Assembly (NCBI RefSeq): GCF_014054525.1
Contig: NZ_CP059564.1
Span: 816,357-880,356, forward strand
DNA: 64,000 bases
From: Alysiella filiformis
Lineage (GTDB): Bacteria > Pseudomonadota > Gammaproteobacteria > Burkholderiales > Neisseriaceae
Direction of reading: 5' to 3'
In this document: positions 8,908-17,816 of the stretch, in pieces
Position numbering within the stretch: the stretch's first letter is position 1
Layout of the letters: the number at the start of each line of letters is the position of its first letter
Notes under the pieces: model-generated
Database searches by the model: none
Told to the model about the DNA's origin: nothing
Seen by the model: only the letters and a program-made list of their open reading frames with translations
Program-made: the position numbers and the translations under genes

Positions 8908-9429
8908 TCAGTCTTTTGCAAATGAAGTTTTCCACCAAAAACGCAACCATTGCCCAATCGCAATCAACACGGTCGCCACAATCAAATAAAACAGCGCGTA
9001 CATCCAAATAATCCAACCCGTTGTTCTGAAAGAAATGGGTACGACTTTTTGATTGGCTTCGTCCACTTTGTACTGAAAAATTTGGGTGAAAATTTCGCTT
9101 TTCAGTTTCAATTCGTATGTGTTTTTACCGCGTTTTCTGAATTCTGCGTCCAAATTTTGATAGGGAAATTGCGCGTCTTCCGTCAAAAGCCCTGAAATAT
9201 TGGACTTATTTTGCAAATCTGCATAGGTGATAAAGTGTGGCGTAACGCGATTGACTTCCCCCAAAACAATCAGAAAAGTGTGTGGTGGCGGATTGTTTTC
9301 ATCGTAACGGTGCGTATTCAAATAGGGCAATCCCACCAATCCCATAAACAAAAAGAAAAACGTTAGCCAAATTAAGGTGCTTAATTTCAAAGATTTTTTG
9401 GGTTTTCTGAAAGGTTTTTTTCTGCTCAT
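8908..9429 (-). CDS. Unknown two-helix membrane protein, paralogue 2
   Basis: This 173-residue paralogue of the following gene shares its architecture: basic start (MSRKKPFRKPKK), helix at about 18-36, an extracytoplasmic middle containing EDAQFPYQNLDAEFRKRGKN and YELKLKSEIFTQIFQYKVDE, then a helix at about 145-163. Its start overlaps the hflX stop by four bases (ATGA), so it is probably co-transcribed with hflX. Function unknown. A tandem duplication followed by divergence is the simplest history. Confidence 0.72.
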   Translation of the reverse strand: MSRKKPFRKPKKSLKLSTLIWLTFFFLFMGLVGLPYLNTHRYDENNPPPHTFLIVLGEVNRVTPHFITYADLQNKSNISGLLTEDAQFPYQNLDAEFRKRGKNTYELKLKSEIFTQIFQYKVDEANQKVVPISFRTTGWIIWMYALFYLIVATVLIAIGQWLRFWWKTSFAKD

Positions 9430-10565
9430 GATGCTTGCTCCGTCAAAGTTGCACGCAAATCCGCCAAACCCGCACCGCTTACAGCAGACACGCGCACGGC
9501 AATCGTTTCGCCCAAATGATTTTTCAGGTAGCCTGAATTTTGCTCGTTTTCAGGCAGCAAATCAATTTTATTGTAAACAACAATTTGCGGAATTTTGTCC
9601 GCCTTAATTTCCGCCAAAACCGCGTTCACGTCTTGAATTTTGCGTTCCAACTCGGGGTCAGCCGCGTCCACAAGGTGCAACAGCACGTCTGCCAAAGCCG
9701 TTTCCTCCAAAGTGGCGGAAAATGCCGACACCAATTTGTGCGGCAAATCCTGAACAAAACCAACGGTATCGGTCAAAATCACGCTGGCGTTTTCGTTGAG
9801 GTAAACGCGCCTTGCGGTGGTGTCCAAAGTGGCGAAAAGTTGGTCTTTTGCCAACACATCGGCTTTGGTTAAGCGATTGAATAAGGTGGATTTTCCTGCA
9901 TTGGTGTAGCCCACAATCGCAAACGTTTTTAGGCTGCCTGAAAGTCGCGCTTTTCGGCGTGTTTCGCGTTGTTTTTTGACTTGGTCTAGCTGTTTGCGTA
10001 ATTGTGTGATTTTGGTTTGGATTAAACGGCGGTCGGTTTCCAGTTGCGTTTCGCCCGGCCCTTTCAAGCCAATGCCGCCTTTTTGACTTTGTAAGTGCTT
10101 GTATCCACGCACCAATCGGCTGGACAAATGTTGTAATTGTGCCAATTCCACTTGCAATTTGCCTTCTTGCGATTGGGCGCGTTGGGCGAAAATCGCCAAA
10201 ATCAAGCCCACGCGGTCGAGCACGCGGCATTGTAGGATTTTTTCCAAATTGCGCTCTTGGGTTGGCGACAATTCATGATTGAAAACCACCAATTCAATTT
10301 GATTTTCTTGAACTTTTTGTGCCAACTCTTCGGCTTTGCCCGTGCCGACAAACAGGGCGGTGTGGGCTTTGTCGCGTTTGGCGGTTTCGGTGCAAACCAA
10401 ATCGCCACCTGTGGCTTTGACCAATTCGGCTGCTTCGGCGCAGGCTGCCTGAAATTGACGTTCACGGCTTTCATTGCTGCCTGAATAAGTGTCTGATAAT
10501 AAAACCGAAACCAACATAATGCGTTCGGCGTGTTCTAGGGATTTGTCGGTGCGAAATCGGGTCAT
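9426..10565 (-). CDS. hflX: Ribosome-associated GTPase HflX
   Basis: GTPase that binds the 50S subunit and splits stalled ribosomes in other bacteria. The 379 residues show the HflX hallmark GLKGPGETQLETDRR near 164-178, then G1 GYTNAGKST, G3 DTVGF and G4 NKIDLL. A DUS is built into the coding sequence just before G1 (peptide LSGSLK). It heads a minus-strand cluster with the two paralogous membrane genes. The N-terminal extension (MTRFRTDKSLEHAERIM) fits betaproteobacterial HflX. Confidence 0.95.
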   Translation of the reverse strand: MTRFRTDKSLEHAERIMLVSVLLSDTYSGSNESRERQFQAACAEAAELVKATGGDLVCTETAKRDKAHTALFVGTGKAEELAQKVQENQIELVVFNHELSPTQERNLEKILQCRVLDRVGLILAIFAQRAQSQEGKLQVELAQLQHLSSRLVRGYKHLQSQKGGIGLKGPGETQLETDRRLIQTKITQLRKQLDQVKKQRETRRKARLSGSLKTFAIVGYTNAGKSTLFNRLTKADVLAKDQLFATLDTTARRVYLNENASVILTDTVGFVQDLPHKLVSAFSATLEETALADVLLHLVDAADPELERKIQDVNAVLAEIKADKIPQIVVYNKIDLLPENEQNSGYLKNHLGETIAVRVSAVSGAGLADLRATLTEQAS

Positions 10566-10668
10566 TTTTCAGGCTGCCTGAAACAAAAATGCGCTTATTA
10601 TAACGCGGATACCGCCACATCACGATGAACTTGCACGATAAAAATCGCCATCAATTTGACACAAAAAT

Positions 10669-10717
10669 GGGGCAGATATGCAATCTGCCCCGACACAATG
10701 CGGTGTAACAAAGGTTT
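10669..10717. repeat. Partial family A repeat (right half)
   Basis: It contains GGGGCAGATATGCAATCTGCCCC and ends ACAAAGGTTTC before a DUS. The left half is absent. Its palindrome lies just downstream of lipA and may serve as its terminator. Confidence 0.65.
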
Positions 10718-10739
10718 CAGGCTGCCTGAAAAGCAGCAA

Positions 10740-11726
10740 TCAATGATGACCGCAACCGCTTTCTTTCAAAGCCTCTTCCGCTTGCACATCGGCATGGTAT
10801 GAACTCCGAACCATCGCGCCAATCGCCGCATTGGTAAAACCCATTTCATAGGCTTCTTTTTCAAATTGCTTGAACATATCGGGCGTAACATAGCGCAACA
10901 CAGGCAAATGTCCGTCAGACGGCTGCAAATATTGCCCAACGGTAATCATTTCAATATTGTGTTCACGCATATCGCGCATGATTTCGCGCACCTCATCGTC
11001 CGTTTCGCCCAAGCCGACCATAATGCCCGATTTGGTGGGAATATGTGGCTGCATTTCCTTGAATCTTCTCAACAATTCCAAAGAATGCTTGTAATCCGAA
11101 CCGGGACGCGCTTGTTTGTACAAACGCGGGTGGGTTTCCAAATTGTGGTTCATCACATCGGGCGGATTTTTGGACAAAATGTCCAAGGCAATGTCCAAAC
11201 GCCCACGGAAATCTGGCACGAGAATTTCAATTTTCGTATTCGGGCTGCGTTCACGAATGGCGTTGATGCAATCGGCAAAATGCTGTGCGCCACCATCGCG
11301 CAAATCGTCCCTGTCCACTGAAGTGATGACAACGTAGCGCAAACCCATTGCCGCCACGCTTTCTGCCAAATTTTTTGGCTCATCGGGGTCAAGCGGATTG
11401 GGGCGACCGTGTCCCACATCGCAAAACGGGCAACGGCGTGTGCAAATGTCGCCCATAATCATGAATGTGGCTGTGCCTTTGCTGAAACATTCGCCAATAT
11501 TGGGGCAAGACGCTTCTTCACAAACGGTGTGCATTTTTTGGTCGCGCAAAATATTCTTGATTTCAAAGAATTTTTTACCTGTTGGAATTTTGGCGCGTAT
11601 CCATTCGGGTTTTTTCAGTTTTTGTTCCAAAGGCACGATTTTAATCGGAATGCGCGCGGTTTTGCTTGCGCCTTTGTGTTTTACGCCTTGGGCATTGTCT
11701 AGGGGGTTGGTGGTTTCGGTGGTCAT
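10740..11726 (-). CDS. lipA: Lipoyl synthase
   Basis: Radical-SAM enzyme inserting two sulfurs into octanoylated proteins. In its 328 residues the auxiliary cluster ligands are Cys69, Cys74 and Cys80 ([12 protein letters not shown]). The radical-SAM cluster ligands are Cys95, Cys99 and Cys102 (CTRRCPFC). The C-terminal [13 protein letters not shown] holds the conserved serine. The partner lipB is 1.4 kb upstream on the same strand, separated by two unrelated genes. Confidence 0.97.
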   Translation of the reverse strand: MTTETTNPLDNAQGVKHKGASKTARIPIKIVPLEQKLKKPEWIRAKIPTGKKFFEIKNILRDQKMHTVCEEASCPNIGECFSKGTATFMIMGDICTRRCPFCDVGHGRPNPLDPDEPKNLAESVAAMGLRYVVITSVDRDDLRDGGAQHFADCINAIRERSPNTKIEILVPDFRGRLDIALDILSKNPPDVMNHNLETHPRLYKQARPGSDYKHSLELLRRFKEMQPHIPTKSGIMVGLGETDDEVREIMRDMREHNIEMITVGQYLQPSDGHLPVLRYVTPDMFKQFEKEAYEMGFTNAAIGAMVRSSYHADVQAEEALKESGCGHH

Positions 11727-11763
11727 AATTTTAACTCTTTGTCTTTTAAATTAAAAAATATTT

Positions 11764-12477
11764 TCAGGCTACCTGAAAAGATGACATTTCTGTTTCGGAT
11801 TTTATCCAATGGCTGACAACAATCAACACGGCTGCTGCCATAACCAAATACGCGCCAAATAAAAATGAATAAGCCTGCTCTGGATGAAATTTGCTTTTAA
11901 ATAAAAACACGCAGGAAATCATGGAAACAGATAAACACAGTTTTTTAACTAGGCTGGGGGCAGGTTGTTCGTCCCAATCCGAACGCAATATCTGATACAA
12001 ATTAATGCCCAAAACAATCGCTACCACCCACATCACAGGATAATTCCAAGCCAAATAACCCGTCATAAAATTCCCAAAAAAAGAATTTTTAACCAGTATG
12101 CTCATCAAATTTGTATTTACCCATGGCAATAAACAACCCACCAAACCCATAATGTATGCCGCCATCAAAAATTTTCGGCTTAATAAATTGAGTGATTCCC
12201 CACCTATTTGCCCGCGTTTTTTGCTTTTACGGTGTGGAGCAGGGGCAACTTCGGGTTCGTTATCCACATTCAGCACTTCTGCTTTGAAAAAATCAGGTTG
12301 GGTGCGGCGCAATTCTTGTGTGTATTGGCGGCGTTGTTCGGGATTTCGCAGAGTGTTGGCAATTTGGCGCAAGGTATTGATGTCTATTTTTTGGGTTTGT
12401 GCTGCTGATTTAATGGCGCGTTCAATTTCATTTAAAGACGCATCATGATGTACGCCCAACTGTTCATAATAATTCAT
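11764..12477 (-). CDS. J-domain-like membrane protein lacking HPD
   Basis: The 237 residues start with a helical segment (MNYYEQLGVHHDASLNEIE to RRQYTQELRR, residues 1-56) that has the pattern of a DnaJ J-domain. It has no His-Pro-Asp motif, so it probably cannot stimulate DnaK ATPase. A charged linker follows, then about four membrane helices between residues 103 and 230. Function unknown; possibly a membrane scaffold. It lies between lipB and lipA with one other unknown gene. Family assignment rests on the N-terminal pattern only. Confidence 0.6.
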   Translation of the reverse strand: MNYYEQLGVHHDASLNEIERAIKSAAQTQKIDINTLRQIANTLRNPEQRRQYTQELRRTQPDFFKAEVLNVDNEPEVAPAPHRKSKKRGQIGGESLNLLSRKFLMAAYIMGLVGCLLPWVNTNLMSILVKNSFFGNFMTGYLAWNYPVMWVVAIVLGINLYQILRSDWDEQPAPSLVKKLCLSVSMISCVFLFKSKFHPEQAYSFLFGAYLVMAAAVLIVVSHWIKSETEMSSFQVA

Positions 12478-12565
12478 GGATCATCCCCTTAAATGGATTG
12501 TGGTTTATGACACATTCATTTGTTGTTTTTATCAATACACAAAGGGTTTTCAGGCTGCCTGAAAA

Positions 12566-13081
12566 TCATGATGTTTGCTTGTTTTGAATCATGTTTTTTA
12601 ACCAGTTATCCCAGTCTGGACGGATTTGGCGCAGTGTTTTATGCCAATACAGGCAACCCCATATGACATCGTGCGCGGCTGGTGTATTGTACGCAAACAT
12701 TTGGGTAATAAAGGGTTCTAAAATTTCCGTGCTTTGGGTCATACCGCCGTGGTCGCCATAGACAGAGCGGGTTTCGGTGTGGAGTACGTCCAACAGAGGT
12801 ATGATTTCAGGCTGCAAGATAAGCCATGCTTGCGGATTGCCATTGAGCACTTCCTCCAACCAATATTTGATGTTTTCCAAGCTTTGAAAACGCGGGTCGT
12901 GCCAAAGCAGACGCAGTGTGGCGAGTTGATTTTCGTATTCTCTTGCATCTTGTGGATAATCAAAGTCAAACAGCCAAATCAGTTCATATAAAGCGCGGTT
13001 GCGTTTTTTATCGGGTAAATTCAGCAAAATATCGCGCACTTGTTCGGGTGCGTGCCAATGGGGTAATTGGAGGTGGTTCAT
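12566..13081 (-). CDS. Unknown soluble protein, 171 residues
   Basis: Not recognised. It is rich in Trp and His, without signal peptide or membrane helix, and appears largely alpha-helical (ALYELIWLFDFDY, WLEEVLNGNPQAWLIL). A segment DHGGMTQSTEILEPFITQMF and a C-terminal WGCLYWHKTLRQIRPDWDNW look structured. Its start is 20 bases after the lipB stop region on the same strand, so co-transcription with lipB is likely. Confidence 0.65.
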   Translation of the reverse strand: MNHLQLPHWHAPEQVRDILLNLPDKKRNRALYELIWLFDFDYPQDAREYENQLATLRLLWHDPRFQSLENIKYWLEEVLNGNPQAWLILQPEIIPLLDVLHTETRSVYGDHGGMTQSTEILEPFITQMFAYNTPAAHDVIWGCLYWHKTLRQIRPDWDNWLKNMIQNKQTS

Positions 13082-13101
13082 GTTTCAGGCTGCCTGAAAA
13101 A

Positions 13102-13710
13102 CTACGCCAATTCGCGCACCAAATGTGCCGTCAATTTATCCGCCACTTCGTCAAAAGTGGGCATTTGATTTTGCGGCAACAAATCCGCCATTTGCACCAT
13201 TTCCATGCCCGCATAGCCGCAAGGATTAATCTGCTGAAACGGCGACAAATCCATGTTCACATTCAGCGCAAGCCCATGATAAACCGAGCCATTTTTAATC
13301 CGCAATCCCAAAGACGCGATTTTCCGCGCCCCAACGTAAACCCCTGGTTTTTGTGGGTCGGCGGCGGCGGTAATGCCATAATCGGCAAGTGTGGCAATAA
13401 TCGCATTTTCCAAAGCGGAAACAATGTGGCGCACACCCTGTTTTCTGCGCTTAAAGTTTATCATTGTGTAAACAACCACTTGTCCCAAACCGTGATAGGT
13501 AATTTGTCCGCCACGGTCAATTTGCACCACGGGAATGTGGCTTTGGCGCAACAAATGTTCCGCTTTGCCAGCAAGCCCTTGTGTGAAAACAGGAAAATGT
13601 TCCACCACCCACAATTCGTCTTCGGTGGATTCGGTGCGCGTGTCGTTGAAGTGTTTCATGGCTTCAAACACGGGCGCGTATTCTTGTCTGCCCAATTTTT
13701 TGATTTTCAT
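13102..13710 (-). CDS. lipB: Octanoyl-ACP:protein transferase
   Basis: Moves octanoate from acyl carrier protein to lipoyl domains before LipA acts. The 202 residues have the LipB landmarks: [15 protein letters not shown], the catalytic Lys in [19 protein letters not shown], and the catalytic Cys in NPCGYAGM. The gene follows ybeD by about 40 bases, the common ybeD-lipB order. Confidence 0.95.
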   Translation of the reverse strand: MKIKKLGRQEYAPVFEAMKHFNDTRTESTEDELWVVEHFPVFTQGLAGKAEHLLRQSHIPVVQIDRGGQITYHGLGQVVVYTMINFKRRKQGVRHIVSALENAIIATLADYGITAAADPQKPGVYVGARKIASLGLRIKNGSVYHGLALNVNMDLSPFQQINPCGYAGMEMVQMADLLPQNQMPTFDEVADKLTAHLVRELA

Positions 13711-13749
13711 GATTTTATTTTCAGAAAAATGTTTCAGGCTGCCTGAAAA

Positions 13750-14031
13750 TCAAAACACCACTTTAACCATAGGGTGTGATGTTACGGCACGATAAATGTT
13801 GTCCAAATGTTCTTGATTTTCGGCATGAACCGTTACCGTTGCCCCCACAAATTTGCCGCCCGAGCTGGGGCGCAATTTCACATGACTTTCGTTGGTATTG
13901 GGCGCATGTTGTTGAATGGCTTTTAAAATTTCGGATACAAAATCGGGGTGTTCCGCGCCCATGATTTTCAAATTAAAATCGGTGGGAAATTCGATGAGCG
14001 ATTGTTTTTCTTGATGGTTTTCTTGGTTCAT
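13750..14031 (-). CDS. ybeD: YbeD/DUF493 family protein
   Basis: A small soluble protein of 93 residues (start at MNQENHQEK). It has the DUF493 pattern: FPTDFNLKIMG, then SSGGKFVGATVTVHAENQ and ending YRAVTSHPMVKVVF, an ACT-like ferredoxin fold. Its role is unproven; it is often next to lipB, as here. The upstream ATG at 14097 was rejected because the added 22 residues are encoded by the intergenic DUS hairpin. Confidence 0.9.
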   Translation of the reverse strand: MNQENHQEKQSLIEFPTDFNLKIMGAEHPDFVSEILKAIQQHAPNTNESHVKLRPSSGGKFVGATVTVHAENQEHLDNIYRAVTSHPMVKVVF

Positions 14032-14057
14032 GGTGTGGCTCTTGCGATTTAAGATAA

Positions 14058-14086
14058 AAGCTGCCTGAAACGATTTCAGGCAGCTT
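14058..14086 (-). terminator. DUS hairpin between the TlpA-like gene and ybeD
   Basis: AAGCTGCCTGAAA (58-70) and TTTCAGGCAGCTT (74-86) form a 13-bp stem. Read on the minus strand it is followed by TTTTATC. Confidence 0.65.
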
Positions 14087-14098
14087 GTGTGGTTCAAA

Positions 14099-14581
14099 TT
14101 AGGCTTTTAAACAAGCATTTTTCACGCCTTGAATGGATTTTTCCAATCGTTCAATGGACAATTCGCCCACGGTTGTCCAAGTGGTTGAGCAGTTGGGCAT
14201 GCGCACCACGGTAAAGGGGTATGCGCCCAATTTGTTGCCGTGTGATTGCATGAGTTGGCGACTGTCGTTGCCTGTGTAACGCCAAATGGGGTAGCTCACG
14301 GGCGTGGTTTTCAAAAATTGGGTGATGTTTTGTGGTTGGTCAATGGCAATGCCTATCATGGCGATTTTTTCTTTTTTGCCTTTTTGTTTGTACCATTCGC
14401 TCATGGCGGGCATTTCTTTGCGGCAGGGACCGCACCACGATGCCCAAAAATTCAACACTTGAATTTGTTTGCCTTTGGTGGGAATGTCAATGGGTTTGTT
14501 GTTGGCGTGATTGACAAAATCGCCTGCGTTTGCCAACGACATCATGCCCAATAAAAGGCTGCTTAATAATAATTTTTTCAT
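14099..14581 (-). CDS. TlpA-like periplasmic thioredoxin
   Basis: Periplasmic thiol-disulfide oxidoreductase of 160 residues. A signal peptide (MKKLLLSSLLLGMMSLANA) comes first. The active site WCGPCRKEMP is at about 50-59, followed by the usual TlpA/ResA insert IAMIGIAIDQPQNITQFL and the cis-Pro region AYPFTVV. It may help reduce apocytochromes, since resB is encoded 500 bases away, but that link is inferred. Two extra Cys near the C-terminus (PNCSTT and NACLKA) are unusual. Confidence 0.88.
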   Translation of the reverse strand: MKKLLLSSLLLGMMSLANAGDFVNHANNKPIDIPTKGKQIQVLNFWASWCGPCRKEMPAMSEWYKQKGKKEKIAMIGIAIDQPQNITQFLKTTPVSYPIWRYTGNDSRQLMQSHGNKLGAYPFTVVRMPNCSTTWTTVGELSIERLEKSIQGVKNACLKA

Positions 14582-14631
14582 ATTGTTTTGATTTCCTTGA
14601 TGATTGAAGGTGTGTGTGTTGTTTAAAATGT

Positions 14632-14877
14632 TTATGATAATGCCCAGCCGCTAATGACCATGATTTTTTTGTCTTCGTCCAAATGGCAGGCAAAGCCTTT
14701 TAATTGGTAATAGGCTTGTACGTCTTTCATGGAAGTGGCATCGCCAATATAAACGGTGCATTCGCGCTTGCCATAGGTGAGGGCGGTACGCAATTCCACA
14801 TCAATATCGTTGAGCAACAATTGGTTCTGAATTTCCCATAAGCGCACAAATTGTGTCTTGGCAATTTCAATGTCCAT
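14632..14877 (-). CDS. Unknown small soluble protein, 81 residues
   Basis: Not recognised. It has no signal or membrane segment. The sequence predicts an alpha-beta mix: an N-terminal helix (KTQFVRLWEIQNQLLLND), strands (CTVYIGD), a helix (MKDVQAYYQLKG) and a final strand (KKIMVISGWALS). Codon use resembles its neighbours. The start at 14877 is preceded by AGGAAC-like bases. Confidence 0.65.
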   Translation of the reverse strand: MDIEIAKTQFVRLWEIQNQLLLNDIDVELRTALTYGKRECTVYIGDATSMKDVQAYYQLKGFACHLDEDKKIMVISGWALS

Positions 14878-15061
14878 AATCCTAGTTCCTGTTTTAATTG
14901 TTAAAATGGTTTAAACTGCAAAATAGTCCTTTTGGAATTATAGCAATTTTTTGGCTTTGTGGTTGTCTTTTGATATGGGCTTGTTTGTTTTTTTCAAGGG
15001 CAAGGGGCTTTCAGGCTGCCTGAAAGGGGTTAAAATAACGCTTTTTTTATCGCCACATTTT

Positions 15062-17080
15062 ATGAATCACACTGCGCCCAAAAATTCCCTTCCTTTGATT
15101 CGCCGTCCATGGTTTGCTTTTTTGAGTTCCATGCGTTTTGCGGTGGCTTTGTTGTCCATTTTGGCGATTGCGTCCATTATTGGCACGGTGGTGCAACAAA
15201 ATCAGCCGCCACAAAATTATGTGGTGCAATTTGGCGCATTTTGGGCGGAAATATTTGGTTTTTTGGGGCTTTTTGATGTTTATGCTTCATCGTGGTTTGT
15301 GGTGATTATGTTGTTTTTGGTCATTTCCACGGGGCTGTGTGTGTGGCGCAACACGCCCACTTATTTGCGTGAAATGAAATCGTTTCGCCTGAACGCCACC
15401 GCCAAATCATTGGCACACATGAAACACACCGCCACGCTTTCAGGCAGCCTGAACGCGGAAATTGTGCAACAATATTTGAAAATTCAAGGTTTTCAAACCA
15501 AAACCGAACAGCGCGAAGATGGCAGCGTCATCGTGGCTGCCAAAAAGGGGGCAATGAACAAATGGGGCTACATTTTTGCCCATCTTGCGCTGATTGTGAT
15601 TTGCGTGGGCGGCTTGATTGACAGCAATTTGCTGCTCAAAGTGGGCATGATGACAGGGCAGATTAAAGCCGATACCACCAGCCTGTTTGCGCGCGATTTC
15701 AAGCCCGAAAGCACATTGAGCGAAAACAACATTTCCTTTCGCGGCAACACCGAAGTGGTGGAAGGTCAAACCATAGACCAAACTTTTTTAAATGCCGACA
15801 AAGGCTTACTCTTACAAAAACTGCCATTCACATTGGAATTGAAAAAGTTTTTTGTGGAATTTTACGACACAGGCATGCCCAAAGATTTTGCCAGCGACAT
15901 CATCGTTACCGACAAAAAAACAGGCGCAAAAATTGAAAAAACCATACGCGTCAATCACCCACTCACGGTAAACGGCATCACCATTTACCAATCCAGCTAT
16001 GGCGATGGCGGTTCGGACATCACGCTCAAAAGCTGGCATTTGGGCGGTTTCAGCCAGCCTGCTGAATTGAAGGCGGTGTCGCAACGCCAATTCCCTTTGG
16101 ATTTGGGCAGCGCGGGACAATACAAATTGGAATTTGGCGAATTGCGCGTGTTTAACGTGGAAAATTTGCGCGACAACGACAGCCTGCCTGAAAACAAAAT
16201 GCACGAAGTACGCAGCGTCAATCAAGACAAAAAATTCCAAAATGTGGGACCAACCATCACCTACAAAATCCGCGACAATGCAGGTCAAGCACACGAATAT
16301 GTGAATTACATGCTGCCCTTGCAACGCGAAGGCGCACTGTTTTACGCCACAGGCGAGCGCAGCAATGTGAACGACCCCTATCGCTGGCTGATGATTCCAG
16401 CCGACCACAACCGCAAATTGGACAGTTTCATGGCATTTCGCCACACCCTGTTGCAGCCTGCTGAACGCGATAAAATTGTGGCGATGTCGGTGCTGAATGT
16501 GAACGAAGCCACGCGTCCCCAATTCAAAATGGCGGTGGAAAACCTGTTGCGCCAATTTGCCGAAGGCGGCTACCTTGCGATTAACGAACACATCAAAAAT
16601 ACCGTGCCAGCCGCCGACCAGCAAAAAACGGGCGAGTTCATGTACCAAATTTTGTATGGCACAATGAATGTGGCACTCGACCACGCCTTGCGCCAAGCAG
16701 GGCTGCCTGAAATGCCTGCTGGCGAAGAGCGCAATCGCTTTATTTTAAACAGCTTGGACGGCTACACCGCCATGACCCGCTTTACCGCACCCGTGTTGTT
16801 GCAACTGGACGGTTTCAAACAAGTGAACATGTCGGGTTTGCAAATGACCAAATCCCCAGGGGCGAGCTTGGTGTACATCGGTTCACTGTTTTTGACTTTG
16901 GGCGTGATTTTCATGTTTTACATACGCGAAAAACGGGCATGGTTTTTGTGGGATAAAAATGGTGCGCGATTTGCCATGTCGTCCAGCCGCAACGAGCGTG
17001 ATTTGAACCGCGAATTTCCCGAACATTTGGCAAAATTGGAAACGCTGGCGCGGGATTTGGGGGAAAACAGGGAAAAATGA
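15062..17080 (+). CDS. resB: Cytochrome c biogenesis protein ResB/CcsB
   Basis: Part of the system II heme-delivery complex that makes c-type cytochromes. From MNHTAPKNS it has 672 residues: helices at about 20-45 and 60-90, a third near 165-190, a long periplasmic domain with IRVNHPLTVNGITIYQSSYGDGG, and a last helix near 605-625. The ATG at 14951 was rejected since it would add 37 residues translated from a DUS region. The partner ccsA lies 1.2 kb downstream, separated by an AT-rich two-gene module. Confidence 0.93.
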   Translation: MNHTAPKNSLPLIRRPWFAFLSSMRFAVALLSILAIASIIGTVVQQNQPPQNYVVQFGAFWAEIFGFLGLFDVYASSWFVVIMLFLVISTGLCVWRNTPTYLREMKSFRLNATAKSLAHMKHTATLSGSLNAEIVQQYLKIQGFQTKTEQREDGSVIVAAKKGAMNKWGYIFAHLALIVICVGGLIDSNLLLKVGMMTGQIKADTTSLFARDFKPESTLSENNISFRGNTEVVEGQTIDQTFLNADKGLLLQKLPFTLELKKFFVEFYDTGMPKDFASDIIVTDKKTGAKIEKTIRVNHPLTVNGITIYQSSYGDGGSDITLKSWHLGGFSQPAELKAVSQRQFPLDLGSAGQYKLEFGELRVFNVENLRDNDSLPENKMHEVRSVNQDKKFQNVGPTITYKIRDNAGQAHEYVNYMLPLQREGALFYATGERSNVNDPYRWLMIPADHNRKLDSFMAFRHTLLQPAERDKIVAMSVLNVNEATRPQFKMAVENLLRQFAEGGYLAINEHIKNTVPAADQQKTGEFMYQILYGTMNVALDHALRQAGLPEMPAGEERNRFILNSLDGYTAMTRFTAPVLLQLDGFKQVNMSGLQMTKSPGASLVYIGSLFLTLGVIFMFYIREKRAWFLWDKNGARFAMSSSRNERDLNREFPEHLAKLETLARDLGENREK

Positions 17081-17111
17081 GTTTTTCAGGCAGCCTTTGA
17101 TTGACCTATCA

Positions 17112-17160
17112 AAAGTGGGTTTTGCCTTCGGCGACTTACTTTTTAAAAAAGTAAGCCAAA
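17112..17160. repeat. Family C repeat (GGCGACTTACTT hairpin)
   Basis: It reads AAAGTGGGTTTTGCCTTCGGCGACTTACTT..AAGTAAG in segments, closely matching the pair at 41722..41929. The end CTTACTTTTTTAAAAAAGTAAG-like palindrome can form a hairpin. The rest of the 17081..17352 gap contains several DUS copies and no gene. Confidence 0.7.
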
Positions 17161-17352
17161 TACCTTGATGCTCAACGCTTGCATTTCAAAATCAAGATTT
17201 CAGGCTGCCTGAAAATCAATTTCCCCAATAAATTTAATCTTAAACACATCAATTTTCAGGCAACCAATAGGGTTTTTCAGGTAAACTCTCGGACTGCCTG
17301 AAAATCACCATTTCTTTTATAAATTTTTATTACACATTTTGGAGTGTTAATC

Positions 17353-17811
17353 ATGTCTTATTCTATTTTTGATGTTGCAAATTGGTTTTTAAGTCAAGCT
17401 ACTATGTCTCCTAAAAAACTACAAAAACTGTGCTATTACGCAGAAGCGTGGACGCAAACTTTGTTAAAAAAAGGCTTAGTAAATGACACGCAATTTCAAG
17501 CATGGCGACATGGTCCTGTTTCAAAAGAATTGTATCAAAAATACAAAGAATATGGTTGGAATAATATTCCAATGCTAACTGGATGTGAAAATATATTCGC
17601 TGATAATGAGCCTGTATTAAATGTACTTTATTCAGTTTGGCAAACTTATGGGGATAAATCTGCCAATGAATTGGAAGCCTTGACTCATCAAGATGCCCCT
17701 TGGATTTTAGCTCGTGATAGAGCAGCTGCTAACCATGGTGATGCATCACAAGAAATCATTTTGCCTGATGATATGAGGGCATTTTATGGCAAATTATATC
17801 AGGGAGATTAA
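17353..17811 (+). CDS. Panacea-domain (DUF4065/SocA-like) antitoxin candidate
   Basis: The 152 residues show the DUF4065 pattern: FDVANWFLSQATMSPKKLQK, LCYYAEAWTQTLL, then FQAWRHGPVSKELYQKY and later LEALTHQDAPWILARD. The Panacea domain is known as a versatile antitoxin domain paired with many toxins, and as SocA. A second gene starts five bases after the stop, as expected for a pair. Start at 17353 chosen from GGAG nine bases upstream; GTG at 17344 is less likely. Codons are much more A/T-ending than in flanking resB and ccsA, suggesting acquisition. Confidence 0.85.
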   Translation: MSYSIFDVANWFLSQATMSPKKLQKLCYYAEAWTQTLLKKGLVNDTQFQAWRHGPVSKELYQKYKEYGWNNIPMLTGCENIFADNEPVLNVLYSVWQTYGDKSANELEALTHQDAPWILARDRAAANHGDASQEIILPDDMRAFYGKLYQGD

Positions 17812-17816
17812 TTTCA

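Noticed and set aside
15812-16696. 294-residue antisense frame inside resB
   Set aside because: The forward frame is a clear ResB with correct motifs; no ribosome site or family for the antisense one.
17344-17352. GTG start for the Panacea gene
   Set aside because: The GGAG ribosome site overlaps this GTG, so ATG 17353 is better placed.
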